From: Streptomyces sp. CBMA156
Lineage (GTDB): Bacteria > Actinomycetota > Actinomycetes > Streptomycetales > Streptomycetaceae
Direction: 5' to 3'
DNA length: 33,575 nucleotides
NCBI RefSeq assembly: GCF_014596515.1
Contig: NZ_MSJQ01000177.1
Span: 1-33,575 of the forward strand
A program made the translations under genes and the position numbers. The notes below the pieces were generated by a model, which ran no database searches, had not been told where the DNA came from, and saw nothing but the letters and a program-made list of their open reading frames with translations. Of the stretch, positions 23,091 through 32,165 are shown piece by piece. The first letter of the stretch is position 1. Each line of letters begins with the position of its first letter.

Positions 23091-25234
23091 CCCTCGCACC
23101 CGCCCCCCACACCGGGCCCGCGGCCGGACCCGCGACCGGACCGGCAACCGGGCCCACCGGGCCCGCACCCGTCCTGTCCGTACGCGGCCTGCGCGTCTCC
23201 TTCCCCTCCGAGGCCGGACCGGTGGAGGCCGTGCGCGGCGTCGACTTCGACCTCCTGCCCGGGCGCACCCTGGGCATCGTCGGCGAGTCCGGCTCCGGCA
23301 AGTCCGCCACCGCCCTCGCCGTCATGGGCCTGCTGCCGCCCACCGCGCGGCTCGGCGGCCGGATCCTGCTGGGCGGGCGCGACCTGGCCGGGCTGGACGA
23401 CAAGGAGCTCTCCCGGGTGCGCGGCAAGGACATCGGCATGGTCTTCCAGGACCCGATGTCCGCGCTCACGCCCATCTTCAGCGTCGGCCGGCTGCTCTCC
23501 GAGGCCCTGCGCGTGCACCGGGAGCTGTCCAGGAACGACGCCTGGGAGCAGGCGGTGGAACTGCTCGACCTGGTCGGCATCCCCGACCCGCGCGAACGCG
23601 CCAAGTCGTTCCCGCACGAGTTCTCCGGCGGCATGCGCCAACGCGTCGTCATCGCCCTGGCCATCGCCAACAAGCCCTCGGTGCTCATCGCCGACGAGCC
23701 CACCACGGCGCTCGACGTCACCGTCCAGGCCCAGATCCTCGACGTCCTGCGGCTGGCCCAGCGCGAGACCGGCGCCGGTCTCGTCCTGATCACCCACGAC
23801 CTGGGCGTGGTCGCCGGCCACGCCGACGACGTCGCCGTCATGTACGCCGGACGGATCGTCGAGCACGCGGGCGTCGACGAGCTCTTCCGTCATCCCACGA
23901 TGCCCTACACCGCCCGCCTGCTGGCCAGCGTCCCGACCGTGGACAGCGGCGTCGAACGGCCCCTGATCCCGGTCGGCGGAGAGCCGCCGTCCCTGGCCGG
24001 CCTGCCCGGCGGCTGCCCCTTCGCGCCCCGCTGCGCGGCGGTCCTGGACGTGTGCCGGACCATCGAACCGGACCTGACCGCACCCGCCGGGCGGCCCGGC
24101 CGCGCCGCCTGCCACCGCGCCCAGGAGATCGCCGACGGCGGCCTCGACCCGGCCGGGCAGGCCGCCCCCGTGCCACCGGCTGCCCCCGTGCCGGCGGCCG
24201 GCGCCGCAGAGCCCAGGGCCGGGGAGCCCGGCGCCGGCGACGTGGTCCTGCGCGTCGAGGACCTGGTCAAGACGTTCCCCGTGACCAAGGGGGCCCTGCT
24301 CAAGCGCCGGGTGGGGACCCTGCACGCGGTCAACCGCGTCAGCTTCGAGCTGCGCGCGGGCGAAACCCTGGGCCTGGTGGGCGAGTCCGGCAGCGGCAAG
24401 ACCACCACGCTGCGCGAGATCCTGCGGCTGCGCGCCCCCGAGGGCGGCCGCATCGAGGTGGCCGGCACCGACGTCGCCACGCTGCGGTCGGCCGCCCAGG
24501 TGCGCGAGCTGCGGCGCGACGTCCAGATCGTCCTCCAGGATCCGACGGACGCCCTGGACCCCCGACTGACCGTCTTCGACCTGCTGGCCGAACCGCTCCG
24601 GGCCGCCGGCGCCGACCGGGCGGCCACGCGCTCCCGGGTCACCCGGCTCCTGGACCTGGTGGGCCTGGAGCGCGCCATGGGCGACCGCTTCCCCGCCGCC
24701 CTGTCCGGCGGCCAGCGCCAGCGCGTCGGCATCGCCCGGGCCCTGGCCCGCGAGCCGAAGCTGCTGGCCCTGGACGAACCGCTGTCCGCCCTGGACGTCT
24801 CCGTGCAGGCCGAGATCATCAACCTGCTCGCCCGGCTGAAGCGCGAACTGGGCCTGGCCTACCTCGTGGTGGCGCACGACCTGGCCGTGGTGCGCTACTT
24901 CTCCGACCGCATCGCGGTGATGTACCTCGGACACATCGTCGAGTCCGGCGCCACCGAGGAGATCTTCGCCCGGCCCCGGCACCCGTACACCCAGGCCCTG
25001 CTGTCGGCGATCCCGGTACCCGACCCGCAGCGCGAGCGCCACCGCGAGCGCATCGTCCTCGCGGGCGAGCAGCCCAGCGCCGCCCGGCTGCCCAGGGGCT
25101 GCGTGTTCGTCGACCGCTGCCCGCTCCACCGGGAGGCCGACGAGAGCGTACGGGCGCGCTGCCGCACCGAACGGCCGGCGACCGTCGGCGCCCCGGACGG
25201 CTCCGACCACCAGTACGCCTGCCACGCGGTCTGA
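23087..25234 (+). CDS. Oligopeptide ABC transporter ATPase, DppD-DppF fusion
   Basis: 715 residues from ATG 23087, overlapping the previous stop by 4 bases. It carries two complete ABC ATPases in one chain. The first has Walker A GESGSGKS (66-73), signature FSGGMRQR (179-186) and Walker B VLIADEP (199-205). The second has Walker A GESGSGKT (432-439), signature LSGGQRQR (539-546) and Walker B LLALDEP (559-565). Each half ends with the oligopeptide-transporter C-terminal extension (GGCPFAPRC and RGCVFVDRC). A Pro/Ala linker (about 350-385) joins them. The N-terminal tail has a short GPATGP repeat. DppD and DppF are usually separate, although fused forms are common in actinobacteria. Confidence 0.93.
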   Translation: MTLAPAPHTGPAAGPATGPATGPTGPAPVLSVRGLRVSFPSEAGPVEAVRGVDFDLLPGRTLGIVGESGSGKSATALAVMGLLPPTARLGGRILLGGRDLAGLDDKELSRVRGKDIGMVFQDPMSALTPIFSVGRLLSEALRVHRELSRNDAWEQAVELLDLVGIPDPRERAKSFPHEFSGGMRQRVVIALAIANKPSVLIADEPTTALDVTVQAQILDVLRLAQRETGAGLVLITHDLGVVAGHADDVAVMYAGRIVEHAGVDELFRHPTMPYTARLLASVPTVDSGVERPLIPVGGEPPSLAGLPGGCPFAPRCAAVLDVCRTIEPDLTAPAGRPGRAACHRAQEIADGGLDPAGQAAPVPPAAPVPAAGAAEPRAGEPGAGDVVLRVEDLVKTFPVTKGALLKRRVGTLHAVNRVSFELRAGETLGLVGESGSGKTTTLREILRLRAPEGGRIEVAGTDVATLRSAAQVRELRRDVQIVLQDPTDALDPRLTVFDLLAEPLRAAGADRAATRSRVTRLLDLVGLERAMGDRFPAALSGGQRQRVGIARALAREPKLLALDEPLSALDVSVQAEIINLLARLKRELGLAYLVVAHDLAVVRYFSDRIAVMYLGHIVESGATEEIFARPRHPYTQALLSAIPVPDPQRERHRERIVLAGEQPSAARLPRGCVFVDRCPLHREADESVRARCRTERPATVGAPDGSDHQYACHAV

Positions 25235-25322
25235 CACCCGCTCCGCACCGACGCCCCGCCCTCACCGCCCACCCCGACCCACCGACTCCCACCGACTCAC
25301 CGATCGCCACCAAGGACATCCC

Positions 25323-27020
25323 ATGCGCCGGAAGCTCGCCCTGCCCCTCGCACTCGCCGCGGCCGTCGCGGTCGCCGCCACCGCCTGCTCCTCCCCCTCC
25401 CCCTCCGGCGGCTCCTCGGGCGGCTCCCCGGGGCAGAGCACCGAGAACGCCGCCAAGGTCGCGTCCTCGGTCACCGACTACAACCCCCAGCCGTACGAGA
25501 ACGTCAAGGACGGCGGCACCTACACCACCGCGGGGACCTTCGACGAGCAGGGCAACCCCTTCAACGTCAACGGCACCCTGAACACGCTGCGGATCTGGTC
25601 CTGGTACAACGCCGACGCCATCACCTACTCGCCCACCGGCGAGGTCCGGTACAACCCGGACTACTACAGCGACGTGAAGGTCTCGGTCGAGGGCGGCGAC
25701 CAGAAGGTCGTCATCACCCTCAACCCCAAGGCCGTGTTCAACGACGGCACCCCGATCGACTGGCGGGCCATCGAGGCGACCTGGAAGGCCAACAACGGCT
25801 CGGACAAGGACTACGCGGCCTCCTCCACCGACGGCTACGACCGCATCACCTCCGTCACCCGGGGCGCGGACGACAAGCAGGCGGTCATCACCTTCCAGGG
25901 CGTCAACGCCTCCTGGTCCGCGCTGTTCACCACCTTCCTGCACCCCCAGGCCGCCACCGTCGACAACTTCAACAAGGCGTACGTCAAGACGGCCCACCCC
26001 GAGTGGGGCACCGGGCCGTACACCGTGGGCACCTGGGACGACCACTCCGGCAGCATCACCTTCGTGCGCAACCCCGCCTGGTGGGGCCGCAAGGGAAAGC
26101 TCGACAAGCGCGTCTACGTCAACCTGGAGAGCGCCGCCTCGATCAACGCCTTCAAGAACGGCGAACTCGACTACGCCCCCGTCGGAACCGCGGAGAACCT
26201 CAAGCAGGTGAGGACGGCCAAGGACGCCGAAGTCCGCAGCGGCGGCAGCCCCTTCGAGTACGCGCTGTACCTCAACACCAAGTCCCCGCTCCTCGGCGAC
26301 GTCCAGGTCCGCAAGGCGGTGCAGGAGAGCATCGACCGCACGCAGATAGCGAAGATCCGGTTCCAGGGCCTCGACTACACCGAGCCGCTGCCCGGCTCGG
26401 CGGTGCTCTACAGCTTCCAGCAGGGCTACCAGGACAACGTCGCCGCCGTACTGAAGTACGACCCCGAGGAGGCGCGCAAGACCCTGGACGCGGCCGGCTG
26501 GGCCCCCGGGGCCGACGGCATCCGCACCAAGGACGGCAAGGCGCTCGAACTCGGCTACACCCTGCTCGGCGACGGCCCCATCGAGAAGGCCACCGCCGGA
26601 GCGTTCACCGCGATGCTCAAGGGTGTCGGCGTGAAGGTGAACGTCAACAAGGTCTCCGAGAACGACTTCTCCAAGGTGCTCAGCGACCGCCGCTTCGACC
26701 TGTTCATCTCCGGCAACCGCTCGACGGACCCCTTCGGCGCGCGGTACCTGTGCGACTTCTACTGCTCGGACCGCGACTCCAACATCACCGGATCCGGTAC
26801 CCCCGAGCTGGACAAGGAGATCCGCGCCACCGGAGAGATCGCCGACCTCGGCCGGCAGATCGCGGCCGTCAACTCGATCGAGCAGAAGGCCCTCCAGCAG
26901 TACGCGCTGCTGCCGCTCTACAGCGGTCCCTCCACCTACGGCATCCGCAAGGGCCTCGCCAACGTCGGTGCCGCCATCTTCCACAGCCCGCTGCCCGAGA
27001 CCGTCGGCTGGCAGAGGTAG
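25323..27020 (+). CDS. Oligopeptide-binding lipoprotein (SBP_bac_5)
   Basis: 565 residues from ATG 25323 with AAGGA at 6-base spacing, 88 bases after the ATPase gene. A lipoprotein signal peptide ends in AATAC (Cys22), followed by a Ser/Gly linker. The mature part follows the extracellular solute-binding protein family 5: WSWYNADAITYSPTGEVRYNPDYYS, FNDGTPIDWRAIEATWKA, GTGPYTVGTWDDHSGSITFVRNPAWWG and VRKAVQESIDRTQIAK. It would deliver oligopeptides to the permeases encoded upstream. In Streptomyces such systems can take up signalling peptides (the BldK case), but the substrate here is unknown. Confidence 0.92.
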   Translation: MRRKLALPLALAAAVAVAATACSSPSPSGGSSGGSPGQSTENAAKVASSVTDYNPQPYENVKDGGTYTTAGTFDEQGNPFNVNGTLNTLRIWSWYNADAITYSPTGEVRYNPDYYSDVKVSVEGGDQKVVITLNPKAVFNDGTPIDWRAIEATWKANNGSDKDYAASSTDGYDRITSVTRGADDKQAVITFQGVNASWSALFTTFLHPQAATVDNFNKAYVKTAHPEWGTGPYTVGTWDDHSGSITFVRNPAWWGRKGKLDKRVYVNLESAASINAFKNGELDYAPVGTAENLKQVRTAKDAEVRSGGSPFEYALYLNTKSPLLGDVQVRKAVQESIDRTQIAKIRFQGLDYTEPLPGSAVLYSFQQGYQDNVAAVLKYDPEEARKTLDAAGWAPGADGIRTKDGKALELGYTLLGDGPIEKATAGAFTAMLKGVGVKVNVNKVSENDFSKVLSDRRFDLFISGNRSTDPFGARYLCDFYCSDRDSNITGSGTPELDKEIRATGEIADLGRQIAAVNSIEQKALQQYALLPLYSGPSTYGIRKGLANVGAAIFHSPLPETVGWQR

Positions 27021-27026
27021 CACCGT

Positions 27027-27066
27027 GGGCGCTCACCGCGAGGCCCTGGCCTCGCGGTGAGCGCCC
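27027..27066. terminator. Strong bidirectional terminator
   Basis: A perfect 17-bp stem (27027-27043 with 27050-27066) closes a 6-nt loop. It starts 7 bases past the binding-protein stop and faces the MFS gene ending at 27120, so it can stop transcription from both sides. Confidence 0.8.
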
Positions 27067-27068
27067 GG

Positions 27069-27092
27069 CCCGTCGAGGCCGGCCTCGACGGG
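27069..27092. terminator. Second palindrome in the terminator region
   Basis: A perfect 24-bp palindrome with 12-bp arms and no spacer (CCCGTCGAGGCC at 27069-27080, GGCCTCGACGGG at 27081-27092). A third copy of CTCGACGGGGC follows at about 27099. It probably acts as a second terminator for the MFS gene. A protein-binding site is also possible. Confidence 0.55.
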
Positions 27093-27119
27093 GCGCTCCT
27101 CGACGGGGCTGTCCGCTCG

Positions 27120-28358
27120 TCAGCCGGAGCGGTGCCCCACCTGGCGGTCCTGGCCCGCACCGTAGCCGACGCCCGCCATGACGGTGCTCAGGACGACCAG
27201 CACCACCAGCGGAAGGGTCCAGCTGTCGGTGGCGTCGTGCAGGATCCCCAGCAGGAGGGGGCCCGCCGCCGCCACGAGGTAGCCGACGGACTGTGCCATG
27301 CCCGCCAGCGCGGCGGCTTCGCCCGCGCTGCCGGCGCGTTCGCTCTGGAAGCTCAGCGCGAGGACGAGGCACACCCCGGAACCCAGCCCGAGCAGGGCGC
27401 ACGCGACCGCGGTCAGCCCCGGTGCGGACAGCAGTACGGCGAAGCCGGCGGCCATCACGACCGAGGCGCCCGCGGCGGTCCACCGCTGGTCATGGCGGCC
27501 CCGGGTGAGCAGGGGCAGGACGCTGCCGGCCGCGAGGGCGACCACCTGGTACGAGAAGAGCGTCCAGCCGACCGTGCCGCCGGCGGCGCCCCGGCTGATC
27601 AGGATGCTGGGCAGCCAGGCCACGGCGGTGTAGAAGGCCAGGGACTGCAGGCCCATGTACAGGCTGACCTGCCAGGCCAGCCCGGACCGCCAGGGGACGG
27701 CGGCGCGGCTCCCGCCGGTGCCGGCCTCGGGCCGGTCGTGCCGCATCCGGGGCAGCCAGGCGAGGAACGCCGCGACGGTGAAGGCGGTCCCCCAGGCCAG
27801 GGCGGTGTGCCAGGAGCCCGGCACGGCGTGGGAGAGCGGCGCGGAGACCCCGGAGGAGACCGCGGCCGTCAGGCCCATGACCGTCACGTAGAGCGCGCTG
27901 ACACCCCGGATGCGGTGCGCGGGAACGTTCCGCCTGATCAGGGCCGGCAGCAGGACGTTGCCGAACGCGATGGCGGCGGAGAGGACCACCGTCCCGGCGA
28001 ACAGACAGACCACCGAGGGCAGCGACCGGACCACCGTCCCGACCGTGAGCGCACCGAGGGCCGCCACCAGCAGCCGGGCGTTGCCGAACCGGTGCGACGC
28101 CCGGGCCACCAGGGGTGACGTCGCGGCGAACGTCAGCAGCGGGAGGGTGCTCAGCAGCCCGCCCCAGCTCGCCGACAGGCCACTGTCCCGCTCGATCGCC
28201 GGCAGCAGTGTGCCGACGCCGGTGAGACCGGTCCGCAGGTTCGCCGCCACCAGGCAGATCGCGACGACCAGCCCGACCGACACGGCGGGCCGGGTGCGGT
28301 CGGGGACCGGCGTCCGGGAGTCGGAGCGCGGGGATATCGAGGCCGGCCGCGGGCTCAC
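27120..28358 (-). CDS. MFS transporter, CynX/NimT family
   Basis: 412 residues from GTG 28358, whose bases overlap the TGA of the upstream regulator (GTGA). Twelve membrane segments are visible. The early motif ANLRTGLTGVGTLLPAIERDSGLS is typical of the CynX/NimT group, whose members move cyanate, nitroimidazole or related small compounds. The second half contains AAALAGMAQSVGYLVAAAGPLLLGILHDAT, also conserved. Its partner FadR-type regulator suggests inducible efflux or uptake of an acidic or aromatic compound. The substrate is not determinable from sequence. Confidence 0.9.
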   Translation of the reverse strand: MSPRPASISPRSDSRTPVPDRTRPAVSVGLVVAICLVAANLRTGLTGVGTLLPAIERDSGLSASWGGLLSTLPLLTFAATSPLVARASHRFGNARLLVAALGALTVGTVVRSLPSVVCLFAGTVVLSAAIAFGNVLLPALIRRNVPAHRIRGVSALYVTVMGLTAAVSSGVSAPLSHAVPGSWHTALAWGTAFTVAAFLAWLPRMRHDRPEAGTGGSRAAVPWRSGLAWQVSLYMGLQSLAFYTAVAWLPSILISRGAAGGTVGWTLFSYQVVALAAGSVLPLLTRGRHDQRWTAAGASVVMAAGFAVLLSAPGLTAVACALLGLGSGVCLVLALSFQSERAGSAGEAAALAGMAQSVGYLVAAAGPLLLGILHDATDSWTLPLVVLVVLSTVMAGVGYGAGQDRQVGHRSG

Positions 28359-29077
28359 CGCTCCCCTACCGATCCTGACCCTGATCCCGGTGCCGGCGCC
28401 TCGTGGTCGCGGGTGAGCCGGACGATCGTGCCCGCCGCCTCGCGGGCGCCGTCGGCGTCCCTGGCCTCGATCGCGTCGACGAGCCGGCGGTGCAGCCCGG
28501 CGTGCTCCTCGGCCTGGGCCGCGTTCCAGGTCAGGCCGCTCGACGAGGAACTGAGAGCGGTGCCGAGGTGGTCGTACACCTCGATCAGCAGGTCGTTCCT
28601 ACTCGCCCGCACGACGGCCCGGTGGAACAGCGCGTCGACGCTGACGGCCAGCGACGGGTCCTCACCCGCGGCGGCCGCGTCCGCGTCCGCCAACAGCTCC
28701 CGCAGCCGGTGCAGTTCCTCGTCGTCGCGGCGCAGGGCGGCGGCCCCCGAGGCGTACTCCTCCAGGACGGTCCGCAGTTCCAGGACGTTCTCCCGCTCCG
28801 CGGCGCCCGCCCGTCGCAGCATGACCGCCTGGAGTTCGCTGGACGAGCGGACGTAGGTGCCGTCCCCGGCCCTGGCCTCCAGCAGCCCGAGGTGCGTGAG
28901 CGCCCCCAGCGCCTCCCGCAGGGTGCTGCGCCCCACCCCGAGTTCCTCCATCAGCACCTGCTCCGGCGGGATCCGGGTGCCCACCGGCCAGCCACCCGCC
29001 TCGATGTGCGAGCGGAGGCTGTCCACGAGCTGCGCGGACAGGCTGGCGGTTCTGCGCGGGGTCTTGATCCGTGTCAT
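28355..29077 (-). CDS. FadR-type GntR transcriptional regulator
   Basis: 240 residues from ATG 29077. No ribosome binding site precedes the start; a promoter -10 lies 8 bases upstream, so the transcript may be leaderless. Residues about 10-77 form the GntR winged helix-turn-helix (LSAQLVDSLRSHIEAGGWPVGTRIPPE, LGVGRSTLREALGAL, GDGTYV). Residues about 95-225 are the all-helical FCD effector domain (LELRTVLEEYASGAAA, DALFHRAVVRASRNDLL, EHAGLHRRLVDAIEARDADGA). The FCD metal/ligand residues are present as D..H and H..H pairs. It overlaps and is coupled to the MFS gene, and probably represses both from 29092-29108. Confidence 0.92.
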   Translation of the reverse strand: MTRIKTPRRTASLSAQLVDSLRSHIEAGGWPVGTRIPPEQVLMEELGVGRSTLREALGALTHLGLLEARAGDGTYVRSSSELQAVMLRRAGAAERENVLELRTVLEEYASGAAALRRDDEELHRLRELLADADAAAAGEDPSLAVSVDALFHRAVVRASRNDLLIEVYDHLGTALSSSSSGLTWNAAQAEEHAGLHRRLVDAIEARDADGAREAAGTIVRLTRDHEAPAPGSGSGSVGER

Positions 29078-29356
29078 GGGAGCAGCCTATACAAATGTCA
29101 GACATTTGAACATCAGATCTTCCGGTGCCGCATGGCCGGGATCCGCGAGAACCCCAAGGAACAACAACTCCCTTGCCTCACCGCAGAGTTGACGACATCT
29201 CGGAGACGAACGAAACGGGGGCAAATCGTCGATCGGGCTGCGCAGCCCGCCCGGCCGGGCTGAGACTGGTGCGTGGCGCGGGCCCGGAGGGAGCGGTGTG
29301 CCGCCGGCCCCGCGGTGCCCGTACGACGTCGCCGAGAGACAGGAGCCCCACCTCCC
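29078..29356. other. Divergent intergenic region
   Basis: Besides the operator at 29092-29108, there is a perfect 16-bp palindrome at 29234-29249 and a possible TTGACG -35 at 29189-29194. I cannot assign the promoter of the HAF-repeat gene with confidence. No extra gene is supported. Confidence 0.4.
29086..29108 (-). promoter_or_regulatory. FadR-type operator and promoter
   Basis: A perfect 17-bp palindrome (CAAATGTC at 29092-29099, one central base, GACATTTG at 29101-29108) directly precedes a -10-like TATAGG (29091-29086 on the minus strand). A poor -35 (CTGATG, 19-base spacing) lies beyond it. The predicted start is at or just before ATG 29077. Binding of the regulator would shut off its own operon. 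Confidence 0.7.
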
Positions 29357-30565
29357 ATGAGCCAGCGCACCTCTCGCACCGCCGCCGCGGTCGTCGCGGC
29401 TGCCACCGCCGCGGCCCTGGCCATGGCCTCGACACCGGCCGTCGCCGACGGCCCGTCCCCCGCCTACACCTTCGAGTGGCCGTCCCCTGTCGAGCCGGGC
29501 ACCTACTCCGACGAGTTCAAGGACGCCAACGACAACGGGGACAGTGTCTCCGAGCTCATCGTGGGCGACTACGAACACGGCGGGCCCGTGAGGGTCCACG
29601 CCGAGCTCTGGACGGCGGACGGCCTCACGCGCAGGCTCCCACTGCTGCCCGGGGACATCTTCGGAAGGCCGGTGGGGCTCAACAACTCCCGTACCGTGGT
29701 GGGTACTTCCGTTCCGTCGTCCGGCTCCCCCGCACACGCGGTGCGGTGGACCTCCTACGACACGCCGGCCGAACTGCTTCCGCTGCCCGGTGACACGGCG
29801 GCGTCCCCCACCGCGATCAGCGACAACGGCACCGCGGTGGGCACCTCCGGCACCGCGACCTCGACGCACGCCGTGGCCTGGCCGCCCAGCGGCACCCCCG
29901 TCGCCCTGCCGCCGCTGCCGGGCGACACCGAGAGCGCGGCCGTCGCCGTCAACAGCACCGGCACGGCCGTCGGTTACTCGTACGGGGCCGGCGGCATCAC
30001 CTCCCAGCGGGCCGTGGCCTGGAGCCCGGACGGAACCGTCACCGCACTCGCCGTACCCGCGGGCTACCTGAGCAGCAACGCCACCCGCATCACCGACTCC
30101 GGGATCGTGATCGGACGCGGCCGGCCCGGCGGCCCTCCCGTCGCGGGCCACGCCCTCGTCTGGAACGCCGCCGGCACGGTCGCCGACCTCGGCCCGGGCA
30201 GCACGGCGAACGCCGTCAACAACACGGGCACCGTGGTGGGCGGCCAGTCGGGCCAGGCCGCACGCTGGACCGTCGACGGCACCCCGCAACCGCTCGCACC
30301 CACCGCACTCGAAGGCGTCGCCACCGACATCAACGACCTGGGCGTCACCATCGGGTACACCAGCGACCCGCCGCCCGCCCGCGCCCAGCACTACGCGCAG
30401 CTCTGGAACGCCGACGGCACCCTCGACACGCTCCCCGTGTGGCACCCGAGCTTCCCCTACAGCGTGCCGTCCGCCATCACCGACAGCGGCCTCATCGTGG
30501 GAGCGAGGATCCTGCGCGGCAACGCCAACTACGGCAAGCCCCTCCTCATGCGCTGGCGCCCGTGA
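29357..30565 (+). CDS. Secreted HAF-repeat protein
   Basis: 402 residues from ATG 29357. AGGAG lies 11 bases upstream. A signal peptide covers about 1-31 (cleavage at VADG). The mature protein consists of about seven repeats of about 45 residues, each containing a pattern like AISDNGTAVGTS: GLNNSRTVVGTS, AVNSTGTAVGYS, RITDSGIVIGRG, AVNNTGTVVGGQ, DINDLGVTIGYT and AITDSGLIVGAR. This matches the HAF family of extracellular beta-propeller-like repeats. No catalytic motif is visible. The protein probably forms a secreted binding scaffold. Confidence 0.85.
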   Translation: MSQRTSRTAAAVVAAATAAALAMASTPAVADGPSPAYTFEWPSPVEPGTYSDEFKDANDNGDSVSELIVGDYEHGGPVRVHAELWTADGLTRRLPLLPGDIFGRPVGLNNSRTVVGTSVPSSGSPAHAVRWTSYDTPAELLPLPGDTAASPTAISDNGTAVGTSGTATSTHAVAWPPSGTPVALPPLPGDTESAAVAVNSTGTAVGYSYGAGGITSQRAVAWSPDGTVTALAVPAGYLSSNATRITDSGIVIGRGRPGGPPVAGHALVWNAAGTVADLGPGSTANAVNNTGTVVGGQSGQAARWTVDGTPQPLAPTALEGVATDINDLGVTIGYTSDPPPARAQHYAQLWNADGTLDTLPVWHPSFPYSVPSAITDSGLIVGARILRGNANYGKPLLMRWRP

Positions 30566-30614
30566 CCCACGAAGCCGTCCTGACCGGATGACGGTCGGCC
30601 GGGCGGCGGCGGGC

Positions 30615-30636
30615 GGGCGGGTCCACCCACCCGCCC
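30615..30636. terminator. Bidirectional terminator hairpin
   Basis: An 8-bp stem (30615-30622 with 30629-30636) and 6-nt loop lie 50 bases past the HAF-repeat stop and 60 bases past the converging hypothetical gene. Confidence 0.6.
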
Positions 30637-30697
30637 TCGCCCGGCATGGGGACGGTGCCCGGCACCAGGTACGTGCGGTTCCGGCATCCGCGTCCGA

Positions 30698-31429
30698 TCA
30701 GGCGGGTGTGGCCGGCTCCGCGCGGGTGAGCTCCACCCACCGGCCCACCTCATCGGCGTGGCTGCCTGAGGCTGTTGCCTCCGCGACGGCCGCGACGGCC
30801 GCAGGCGTCGGCCCACCATGGCGGAAGAGCAGGACAAGCGGCCAGGACGGAGTGCCCGGCTGCCCGCCATCGAACGCGTTCCAGCGCCAGGGAGCGTCGA
30901 ACCTCCACACACGCCCGTCGCGGTCGACGACCTCGTCTCCGGCTTCCAGGAACGCGAAAGGGCGGAAAAGCAGTTCGAGCCGGAACGGCACACCGCCGAC
31001 CGGGGCGATCTCGTAACCCTGCTCATCGAGCCCGGCGTCATAGGACTCGCCCTGCCGCAGGACGTCGAGGCAGGTCACGGGCCGCGGCAACCAGCCCGTC
31101 TCCAGAGGCGGATCGAAATGACGGACCGCCAGGACGTGCACCACGGTCGCGGGAATCCCCACCAGGCACCTGTCGCCGGCCTTCAGCGTGTCCTCCGCCG
31201 GCCTCGTCCGGAAGTACCCGCTCTTCCAGCCGTGGTCCGCCGGCGTCGGAAGAGCCACGTCGCCGTTCCACTCGACCCCGTCCGCTGCGGTGTCGATCTC
31301 CCACCATGGCCAGCGCACCGAGATGTGGGACCGGGAGACCCCGGTGACCGTGGCCTCGGTGAACGGGCATTCCACCCTCAGCACGTCGCCCGCACGGTAG
31401 TCCTCGGTCTGAAGGGTCTGGCTGCTCAT
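30698..31429 (-). CDS. Cytosolic hypothetical protein, Streptomyces type
   Basis: 243 residues from ATG 31429. There is no signal peptide, and no membrane segment can be seen. Short conserved-looking stretches are YRAGDVLRVECPFTEATVTGVSRSHISVRWPWWEID, VPFRLELLFRPFAFLEAGDEVVDRDGRVWRFDAPW and the acidic AEATASGSHADEVGRWVELTR at the end. Tryptophan and beta-strand content are high, and an SH3-like barrel is possible. I do not recognise a named family. The start is not supported by a strong ribosome binding site. Confidence 0.7.
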   Translation of the reverse strand: MSSQTLQTEDYRAGDVLRVECPFTEATVTGVSRSHISVRWPWWEIDTAADGVEWNGDVALPTPADHGWKSGYFRTRPAEDTLKAGDRCLVGIPATVVHVLAVRHFDPPLETGWLPRPVTCLDVLRQGESYDAGLDEQGYEIAPVGGVPFRLELLFRPFAFLEAGDEVVDRDGRVWRFDAPWRWNAFDGGQPGTPSWPLVLLFRHGGPTPAAVAAVAEATASGSHADEVGRWVELTRAEPATPA

Positions 31430-31652
31430 GTGTCACACGGTGGCCTCGGGCCTCGGCACCGTCAAGGGCTGTGGGGAACGATCACCATCGCACCGCGAAG
31501 CCCGGCGACCGTGTCCGGCCAGGACCGTGCGACGCTCACCGCAGCCCTCGGCATGGCCCCGAAGGCGTCATGATCTACCTCGCCGACCACGTCGAACGCC
31601 GGTCGGCTGTCCGGTCCCTGAACAGACCCGCATTCCCACCGGAGGAACCTCG

Positions 31653-32165
31653 ATGACCCGGATCTCGTTCCAGTGGACCCTTGGCCGGGCCGGTTCGGCT
31701 GATTGCACGATCAGCGATGGCCGGTCAGAAGGAAGGGCCCACGCCTCCTACATCAGCAACGCGCCCGAGGACCTTCTCAACGCCGTGACCAGGGTCGTTC
31801 TCGGCGCGCGCATGGTCAGGGCGCAATTCGAAGGCGAGCCGGGGGCTCACCGCTGGATCTTCCACCGCTACGACGACTTCCTCGACATCGACCTGCTCCG
31901 GATGGAGGACGGGCAACGTCCCGACAGCGAGGGACAGGTCATCTGGGAGTCACGCCGCCAGGGCGTGGACTCGCTGGCCAGCACGTTGATCGACGGCTTC
32001 GATCGCGTCGCGCAGGAGCCGGGTGAGGACGTCTACCGCAAGAGATGGCTGTCACCGTTCCCACGCACCGACCTGGAAGACCTGCGGACCGCATGGCGTG
32101 ACGCGTTTCCCCTCCCGGGTGCCCCGGCCGGCGGCGGCATTCTCGACGCACCGGCGAACCCGTGA
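31653..32165 (+). CDS. Cytosolic hypothetical protein, Streptomyces type
   Basis: 170 residues from ATG 31653 with GGAGGA at 6-base spacing. The frame stays open upstream to 31428, but nothing there looks coding. The sequence (ASYISNAPEDLLNAVTRVV, ARMVRAQFEGEPGAHRWIFHR, SLASTLIDGFDRVAQEPGEDVYRKRW) matches a small Streptomyces family I have seen near toxin-immunity loci, of unproven function. It has no signal or membrane segment. It is not obviously co-transcribed with a neighbour. Confidence 0.78.
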   Translation: MTRISFQWTLGRAGSADCTISDGRSEGRAHASYISNAPEDLLNAVTRVVLGARMVRAQFEGEPGAHRWIFHRYDDFLDIDLLRMEDGQRPDSEGQVIWESRRQGVDSLASTLIDGFDRVAQEPGEDVYRKRWLSPFPRTDLEDLRTAWRDAFPLPGAPAGGGILDAPANP

